10,443 nucleotides of DNA from DAIDJM01 sp964250215 (lineage in GTDB: Bacteria; Pseudomonadota; Alphaproteobacteria; Acetobacterales; Acetobacteraceae), in contig CAXUEX010000103.1 in NCBI GenBank assembly GCA_964250215.1, positions 1 to 10,443 on the forward strand, given 5' to 3'. Shown here piece after piece: positions 6,180-10,443 of the stretch. The notes under the pieces are model-generated. The model was not told where the DNA came from. It worked only from the letters and a program-made list of their open reading frames with translations, and did not search any database. Each line of letters begins with the position of its first letter. Position 1 is the stretch's first letter. Made by a program: the position numbers and the translations under genes.

Positions 6180-7955
6180 AGCCGCATTCCCGGTCCCGGC
6201 CGCCTCTGCCGGTGCCGCGAAAACCAGCATCTGGTCGCCTTCGCCCAGCGCGGGCGGCCCCGCCTCCTTGGTCGCGAAAGCCACCGCGCCGCCGCTGCGC
6301 AAGGCAAGCAGCGCCGTGCCGTCCGCATCCGCCGCGTCCACCAGCGCGAACCGCCAGCCCGTGCCATGCCGGCGGCGAAAATTGCGGAACGTGCAGGTGT
6401 CGTCACCCACCACCTCGCCGCGCCGCTCCCGGCTCAGCCCAGCCCATTCGTCGAAATCCTCGCCGCCCGGCCGAAGCTGAAACACGCGGTGCCGCCCCAG
6501 CTCCGGCGCGAAATGCGTGCACACCAGGCTGTTATACACATCGTCCGGAGTCACCGCGAGCAGGTAGTCCATGCGCAGCCCGGAAACCCGCTCCTCGCCG
6601 TGCTCGGAAAGCAGTTCCGCTTGCAAAACAGGCAGCCCGCGCCGACGCGCCTCGGCTAGCGCGCCCGGATACGTGTCCACCAGCAGCACGCCCGCGCCGC
6701 CCGCCGCCAGAATCTGCGCCAGATCCACGCTCCACGCGCTCGCCCCCACAATCGCCAGCACCGGCTTGTCGCCCAAAGTCAGCCGCAGCGCCCGCGCCAG
6801 CGGCCCCAGCGTGAAGCCGTGCAGCACCATCGTCGCCGCAATCAGCGCGAACACCGCCGGCATCACCGAAGCGGCGCCCGGATAGCCCGAAGCCGTCAGT
6901 TGCGTGCCCGCAATGCCGGCCACGGAAGCCGCCACAATGCCGCGCGGCGCAATCCACGCCGGCAGCGCCCGCTCGCGCCAGGTCAGATCGCTGCCGATCG
7001 TCGCTAGCAGGATCGCCACCGGCCGCACCGCGAACAGCATCGCCGCCGTCAGCGCCAGAATGCGCCAGGAAAGCTGCGCCAGCACCCCGCGATCCAGGCT
7101 CGCACTCAGCACCACGAACAGCGCGGAGACCAACAGCACCACCAGCGCTTCCTTGAACCGCGCCAGATCGGCCAGGCCCGGAATGCGCAGATTGGCCAGC
7201 GTGACGCCGAACACGGTCGCGGCCGCCAGCCCCGCCTCGTCCATCGCCAGGTTGGAAACCGCATACACGCCCATCGCGCCCGCCAGCAGGATCGGCGTTT
7301 TCAACACTTCCGGCGCCCGATCGGTGATGAACAGCCAGCGCACGAAAAACCCCGCGCCCACGCCCAGCGCCGCCGCCACCGCCAGTCCGCCGGCAAGTTC
7401 GGCCGCCAGCGTGGAATTGTTGCGGCCATGCGCCAGCAGCACCGCCAGCACGATCGCCGACAGCAGCGCGCCCACCGGATCGTTCGCGATCGCTTCCCAT
7501 TTCAGGAACGAAGCCGCGCGGCGCTCCAGCCGCGTATGCCGCAGCAGCGGCAGCACCACAGTCGGTCCCGTCACCACCACGATCGCGCCATACAGGGCCG
7601 CGGCGCCCCAGCCCAGCCCGGCCAGGAAATGCGCCGCGGCTGTTCCCAAACCGAAACTGATCGGCAGCCCCACCACCGTCAGCCGCAGCACGCCCTCGCC
7701 CGCGGCCCGCAGCTCGCGCAAATTCAGCGCCAGCCCGCCCTCGAACACCACAATCGCCACCGCCAGCCCCACCAGCGGCCGCAAGGCGCCACCGAACATC
7801 TGCGCCGGCAGCAGAATCTGCATTCCGGGCCCCACCGCCAGCCCGATCGCGAACAGCAGCACAATGCCCGGCAGCCGCAGCCGCCACGCCAGCCACTGCG
7901 CCACGATCCCCGCCACCGCCACGCAAAGCACGCTGATGGCTACCGCGTCTTGCAT
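6147..7955 (-). CDS. CPA1-type cation:proton antiporter with C-terminal Rossmann-like domain
   Basis: This is a 602-residue inner membrane transporter predicted to exchange protons for Na+ or K+. Residues 1-395 are about a dozen hydrophobic helices. Core signatures are VVTGPTVVLPLLRH (127-140), KWEAIANDPVGALLSA (152-167) with the N158-D159 pair typical of electroneutral CPA1 exchangers, and APRGIVAASVAGIAG (336-350). A cytoplasmic region follows: PVLAIVGASAWSVDLAQIL with an acidic residue (D427) ending the second strand, as in TrkA-N/RCK nucleotide-binding folds, then a roughly 100-residue beta-rich end. The glycine motif is degenerate, so NAD(H) binding is uncertain. The ATG at 7953-7955 follows the 80-residue protein gene by 13 bases, with GAGG overlapping that gene's stop. 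The 3' end overlaps the convergent envelope-protein gene by 33 bases. The transported ion cannot be told from sequence. Confidence 0.9.
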   Translation of the reverse strand: MQDAVAISVLCVAVAGIVAQWLAWRLRLPGIVLLFAIGLAVGPGMQILLPAQMFGGALRPLVGLAVAIVVFEGGLALNLRELRAAGEGVLRLTVVGLPISFGLGTAAAHFLAGLGWGAAALYGAIVVVTGPTVVLPLLRHTRLERRAASFLKWEAIANDPVGALLSAIVLAVLLAHGRNNSTLAAELAGGLAVAAALGVGAGFFVRWLFITDRAPEVLKTPILLAGAMGVYAVSNLAMDEAGLAAATVFGVTLANLRIPGLADLARFKEALVVLLVSALFVVLSASLDRGVLAQLSWRILALTAAMLFAVRPVAILLATIGSDLTWRERALPAWIAPRGIVAASVAGIAGTQLTASGYPGAASVMPAVFALIAATMVLHGFTLGPLARALRLTLGDKPVLAIVGASAWSVDLAQILAAGGAGVLLVDTYPGALAEARRRGLPVLQAELLSEHGEERVSGLRMDYLLAVTPDDVYNSLVCTHFAPELGRHRVFQLRPGGEDFDEWAGLSRERRGEVVGDDTCTFRNFRRRHGTGWRFALVDAADADGTALLALRSGGAVAFATKEAGPPALGEGDQMLVFAAPAEAAGTGNAASVAGDVHAQE

Positions 7956-7968
7956 GTTCAGCCGCGCC

Positions 7969-8211
7969 TCACGATTGGGCCTGCGGCGAAACCTTCACCA
8001 ACACCCGGCGCAGGCCGATGCAACCGAGCCCAAGCGCGCAGAACGCCGCCGGCACATACCAGCCAAAATACGCCCGGTCGCCTTGCACCCGCGATAGCGC
8101 GATCGCCGTCAGGCTGCCGATGAAGCCCAGCCCGGCCACGCACATGCCCAGCAGCAGAACCAGATTGATAAAGCGATCGAGGCTGCGCAATGCCGGTCCC
8201 CCCGCCGCCAC
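7969..8211 (-). CDS. Small two-helix membrane protein of unknown function
   Basis: The product is 80 residues with two predicted membrane helices (about 14-40 and 49-67) joined by a short loop, RVQGDRAYFGWY, and a basic C-terminal end (LRRVLVKV). I recognise no family. The proposed start is GTG at 8209-8211; only 6 bases separate it from the ahcY stop, and 13 bases separate its own stop from the antiporter start. It is therefore very likely co-transcribed with both. The Shine-Dalgarno before the GTG is poor, so translation may rely on ribosomes ending ahcY. It could be a subunit or accessory of the antiporter, but that is only inferred from position. The coherent hydrophobic pattern and tight packing support a real gene. 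Confidence 0.7.
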   Translation of the reverse strand: MAAGGPALRSLDRFINLVLLLGMCVAGLGFIGSLTAIALSRVQGDRAYFGWYVPAAFCALGLGCIGLRRVLVKVSPQAQS

Positions 8212-8217
8212 ACCGAT

Positions 8218-9528
8218 TTAGTAGCGATACAGCTCGTGCTTGTGCGGCCCGCTCGCGCTCGCCAGCCCGATGTAGTCCGCCTGCTTCGCCGTAAGCTGTG
8301 TAAGTTTCGCGCCCACTTTCGCCAGATGCAGCGAAGCCACCTTCTCATCCAGATGCTTCGGCAGCGTATAAACCTGCCGCTCGTACTGCCCCGGCTTCGC
8401 GCCGAACAGCTCGATCTGCGCCAGCACCTGGTTCGAGAAGCTCGCCGACATCACAAAGCTCGGGTGCCCGGTCGCGTTGCCCAGATTCACCAGCCGCCCC
8501 TCGGAAAGCAGAATCAGCCGCTTTCCGTTCGGGAACACCACCTCGTCCACCTGCGGCTTCACGTTCTCCCACGTGTAGTTGCGCAGCGCCTCGATCTGTA
8601 TTTCGCTATCGAAATGGCCTATATTGGCCACGATGGCCCGGTTCTTCATCGCCCGCATGTGCTCGATGGTGATCACGTCGATATTGCCGGTGGCGGTCAC
8701 GAAGATGTCGCCGCGCGGCGCCGCATCCTCCATCGTCACCACCTCGTAGCCTTCCATCGCCGCCTGCAACGCGCAAATCGGGTCGGCCTCCGTCACCAGC
8801 ACGCGGCAGCCGGCATTGCGCAACGAAGCCGACGATCCCTTGCCCACATCGCCGAAACCCGCCACCACGGCCACCTTGCCCGCCATCATCACATCGGTGC
8901 CGCGACGTATCGCGTCCACCAGGCTCTCGCGGCAGCCATACAGATTGTCGAATTTCGATTTCGTCACGCTGTCGTTCACATTGATCGCCGGAACCTTCAG
9001 CGTGCCGGCTTTCGCCATGTTCCACAGCCGGTGCACGCCCGTGGTCGTTTCCTCGGAAAGCCCGCGCACGTCTTCCAGCAATTCGGGAAACTTCTCGTGC
9101 ATCACCACGGTAAGGTCGCCGCCATCGTCCAAAATCAGGTTCGGCGTCCACCCGTCCGGCCCGCGCACCGTCTGATCGATGCACCACCAGAATTCTTCCT
9201 CGCTCATGCCCTTCCACGCAAACACCGGAATCCCCGCCGCCGCCACCGCCGCCGCTGCGTGGTCCTGCGTCGAAAAAATGTTGCAGGACGACCACCGCAC
9301 GCTGGCCCCCAGCGCCATCAGCGTCTCGATCAGCACCGCCGTCTGGATGGTCATGTGCAAACAGCCCGCGATGCGCGCACCCGCAAGCGGCTTCGCGGCA
9401 CCGTATTCGTCGCGGATCGCCATCAGCCCGGGCATCTCGTCCTCGGCCATGGCAATTTCCTTGCGGCCCCAATCCGCGAGCGAAATGTCGCGGACTTTGT
9501 AGTCGGGCACAACCGAAACATCCGGCAT
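8218..9528 (-). CDS. ahcY: Adenosylhomocysteinase (S-adenosyl-L-homocysteine hydrolase)
   Basis: AhcY reversibly splits S-adenosylhomocysteine, the by-product and inhibitor of methyltransferases, into adenosine and homocysteine, using tightly bound NAD+. The product is 436 residues. Motifs in order: CLHMTIQTAVLIETL with H58; SCNIFSTQDHAAAA (81-94); LILDDGGDLT (131-140); SEETTTGVHRL with E160; NVNDSVTKSKFDN with K190 and D194; the NAD-binding AGFGDVGKGSS (223-233); ATGNIDVIT; IGHFDSEI with H304; GHPSFVMSASFSNQ with H355; and the C-terminal KHELYRY, whose Lys and Tyr reach the NAD of the neighbouring subunit. The ATG at 9526-9528 has GGAG at 9536-9539 with 7-base spacing, which fixes the start; the frame stays open far upstream but without AhcY character. 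A terminator-like hairpin separates it from trxA, and two membrane-protein genes follow closely. Confidence 0.97.
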   Translation of the reverse strand: MPDVSVVPDYKVRDISLADWGRKEIAMAEDEMPGLMAIRDEYGAAKPLAGARIAGCLHMTIQTAVLIETLMALGASVRWSSCNIFSTQDHAAAAVAAAGIPVFAWKGMSEEEFWWCIDQTVRGPDGWTPNLILDDGGDLTVVMHEKFPELLEDVRGLSEETTTGVHRLWNMAKAGTLKVPAINVNDSVTKSKFDNLYGCRESLVDAIRRGTDVMMAGKVAVVAGFGDVGKGSSASLRNAGCRVLVTEADPICALQAAMEGYEVVTMEDAAPRGDIFVTATGNIDVITIEHMRAMKNRAIVANIGHFDSEIQIEALRNYTWENVKPQVDEVVFPNGKRLILLSEGRLVNLGNATGHPSFVMSASFSNQVLAQIELFGAKPGQYERQVYTLPKHLDEKVASLHLAKVGAKLTQLTAKQADYIGLASASGPHKHELYRY

Positions 9529-9539
9529 CGTAACACTCC

Positions 9540-9575
9540 AAAACAAAAAGGCCAGGGACGCGCTGCCCCTGGACC
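9540..9575 (-). terminator. Intrinsic terminator (or attenuator) between trxA and ahcY
   Basis: Read leftward, the RNA has a GC-rich stem, CCAGGG (9572-9567) pairing with CCCTGG (9557-9552) around a 9-base loop. It can be extended by GG/CC across a single bulged base. The run TTTTTGTTTT (9549-9540) follows. This is the classic layout of a rho-independent terminator, placed after the trxA stop at 9609. It is odd in that the T-run abuts the ahcY Shine-Dalgarno GGAG, leaving no room for a promoter after it. It therefore either ends most trxA transcripts with partial read-through, or acts as an attenuator for ahcY. Confidence 0.72.
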
Positions 9576-9580
9576 CCGCC

Positions 9581-9596
9581 GGAGCCGATCGGCCCC
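9581..9596 (-). promoter_or_regulatory. Second hairpin in the trxA-ahcY gap
   Basis: Read leftward, GGGGCC GATC GGCTCC forms a six-pair stem (one G-U) with a four-base loop, centred on the perfect palindrome GCCGATCGGC. It lies 5 bases upstream of the bulge-extended terminator stem. It may be a structural part of the same leader or chance in GC-rich DNA. It does not fit the SAH riboswitch consensus as I know it. Confidence 0.3.
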
Positions 9597-9608
9597 AGTC
9601 CCAAAACC

Positions 9609-9938
9609 TCAGCCCAGGCTGCTGGAAACCCAGTCCTTCAACTGGCTCTTCGGCGCCGCGCCCACCTTCGTCGCCACCGCTTGGCCGTTCTTGAACAGGA
9701 TCATCGTCGGAATCCCGCGCACGCCATAGGTGTTCGGCGTGTTCGGATTCTCGTCGATGTTCACCTTCGCCACCGTCATCCGGCCCTGATACTCGGCGCC
9801 GATCTCCTCCAGCGCCGGCGCGATCATCCGGCACGGGCCGCACCACTCGGCCCAGAAATCCACCAGCACCGGCCCGGAAGCCTTCAGCACGTCGGCCTCA
9901 AAACTGTCGTCGGTCACCGCGAGGGTATTGGCGCTCAT
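9609..9938 (-). CDS. trxA: Thioredoxin
   Basis: This cytoplasmic disulfide reductase passes electrons from thioredoxin reductase to ribonucleotide reductase, peroxiredoxins, methionine sulfoxide reductases and other targets. At 109 residues it is the standard size of classical Trx1. The active site WCGPC is at 32-36 (C33 and C36 redox pair), within VLVDFWAEWCGPCRMIAPAL. The cis-proline is P77 in RGIPTMILF, the buried Asp is in VDFWA (D27), and the C-terminal helix is QLKDWVSSSLG. The ATG at 9936-9938 is preceded by AGGAG (9946-9950) at 7-base spacing. The addA stop is 50 bases upstream, so trxA may be transcribed with addA or from a promoter inside its end. A terminator-like hairpin follows it. 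Confidence 0.97.
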   Translation of the reverse strand: MSANTLAVTDDSFEADVLKASGPVLVDFWAEWCGPCRMIAPALEEIGAEYQGRMTVAKVNIDENPNTPNTYGVRGIPTMILFKNGQAVATKVGAAPKSQLKDWVSSSLG

Positions 9939-9988
9939 GCGCAAACTCCTGATCTGCGGCCCGGAAATGGCCCGCGCCGCGCAAGCGA

Positions 9989-10443
9989 TCAAGCCTCCGC
10001 CCCAGGCGAATGCCCGTCCAGCAGCGCCCCCGGCAATTCCAGCACCGCCGGCCCCTCGGTGAACACCAGAAAGCTCCGCACTTCCCGGTCCGGATAAATC
10101 GCCCGCAACAGTGCGCGATACGCCGCCATCTGCCGCAAATAGGCAACCGGCGCCGCCTCGGCAGTTCGCGGCGCCGCCACGCCGGTTTTGTAGTCCGCGA
10201 TCAGCACGCAATCCGCCAGCACCGCCAGCCGGTCGATGCGCCCCGTGATCACATGCGCGCCCAACGTGCCGCACAACGGCTGCTCGGCCCGGCTGCCCAC
10301 ACCGAACAAAGGCGCCAGCCGGGGTGCGGCCAGCACCGCCAGAACCTCGCGCGCCAGCGCCGCCCCGGCAAACCGCACCGCCGCCGCCTCCCGCGCCCCC
10401 TCCGGCAGGTCGGGCAGATGCTGCAGCAACGCATGGATTGTCC
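9989..10443 (-). CDS. addA: Double-strand break repair helicase-nuclease AddA, C-terminal part (partial)
   Basis: AddA is the helicase-nuclease subunit that, with AddB, resects broken DNA ends for RecA-mediated repair in many alphaproteobacteria. Only the last 150 residues are present; the open frame runs off the right edge. They carry the RecB-family nuclease motifs in order: H3 in the opening TIHALLQHLP; GRIDRL with metal-binding D70; IADYKTG with D83 and K85; and YLRQMAAYRALL with Q104 and Y108. The rest is the expected short tail. The helicase motor is outside the window, so a RecB or PD-(D/E)XK nuclease relative cannot be formally excluded. The motif spacing and the trxA-adjacent position, often seen for addA in alphaproteobacteria, favour AddA. 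The end is the TGA at 9989-9991. Confidence 0.88.
   Translation of the reverse strand, partial: TIHALLQHLPDLPEGAREAAAVRFAGAALAREVLAVLAAPRLAPLFGVGSRAEQPLCGTLGAHVITGRIDRLAVLADCVLIADYKTGVAAPRTAEAAPVAYLRQMAAYRALLRAIYPDREVRSFLVFTEGPAVLELPGALLDGHSPGAEA

Noticed and set aside
4940..6814. 624-codon rightward open frame over the envelope and antiporter genes
   Set aside because: It is an Arg/Pro/His/Ala-rich shadow of the envelope-protein gene that continues antisense to the antiporter.
6904..8097. 397-codon Ser/Ala/Thr-rich frame antisense to the antiporter
   Set aside because: It is opposite membrane helices of a well-supported transporter; the Ser/Thr/Ala richness is the complement of its codons, not a real secreted protein.
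9529..9608. SAH or SAM riboswitch upstream of ahcY
   Set aside because: The gap is only 80 bases and I cannot find the conserved core of the SAH riboswitch; only simple hairpins are visible. A covariance-model search would decide.
8236..9729. 497-codon rightward frame antisense to ahcY
   Set aside because: AhcY on the other strand is unmistakable; this product is His/Arg-rich without domains.
9951..9976. Hairpin between addA and trxA as a terminator
   Set aside because: The GGCC arms give a short, bulged stem with no T-run after it in either direction.
1..10443. Mobile element, CRISPR array or defence system
   Set aside because: I see no transposase, integrase, direct-repeat array, tRNA-flanked insertion or shift in base composition; the identified genes are core housekeeping types.

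Overview
The window looks like ordinary chromosomal DNA from a high-GC alphaproteobacterium. The extended ORFs in every frame, the strong G/C bias at third codon positions, and the style of the AhcY, TrxA, FtsK and AddA proteins suggest Rhodospirillales/Acetobacteraceae. That placement is inference from protein character; no database search was possible. I see no insertion sequence, phage gene, CRISPR array, tRNA, rRNA or compositional break. I count ten genes wholly or mostly inside the window plus two cut by its ends.

Layout from left to right: (1) the N-terminus of the FtsK DNA translocase, leftward, cut by the left edge; (2) dapE (lysine/diaminopimelate pathway), rightward, with a 4-base GTGA overlap into a five-helix membrane protein of unknown function; (3) a leftward def-fmt-truA block (N-formylmethionine processing and tRNA modification), with fmt tightly coupled to def and truA to fmt; (4) a rightward 529-residue membrane-anchored envelope protein of unknown function, divergent from def; (5) a leftward run addA (C-terminal nuclease end only, cut by the right edge) - trxA - ahcY - small two-helix membrane protein - CPA1-type cation:proton antiporter with a cytoplasmic nucleotide-binding-like domain.

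The known genes are housekeeping: cell division, cell-wall precursor/lysine supply, start-methionine formylation and deformylation, pseudouridylation, thiol redox, S-adenosylhomocysteine recycling, break repair and ion homeostasis. Intergenic space is very small. Both convergent gene pairs overlap at their 3' ends (73 and 33 bases), and most co-directional neighbours overlap or are a few bases apart. The clearest regulatory-looking element is an intrinsic-terminator-like hairpin plus T-run between trxA and ahcY, ending directly against the ahcY ribosome binding site.

I found no convincing new multi-gene system. The best candidates for a second look are the trxA/ahcY intergenic structure, the unknown 529-residue envelope protein, and the uncharacterised 80-residue protein between ahcY and the antiporter.
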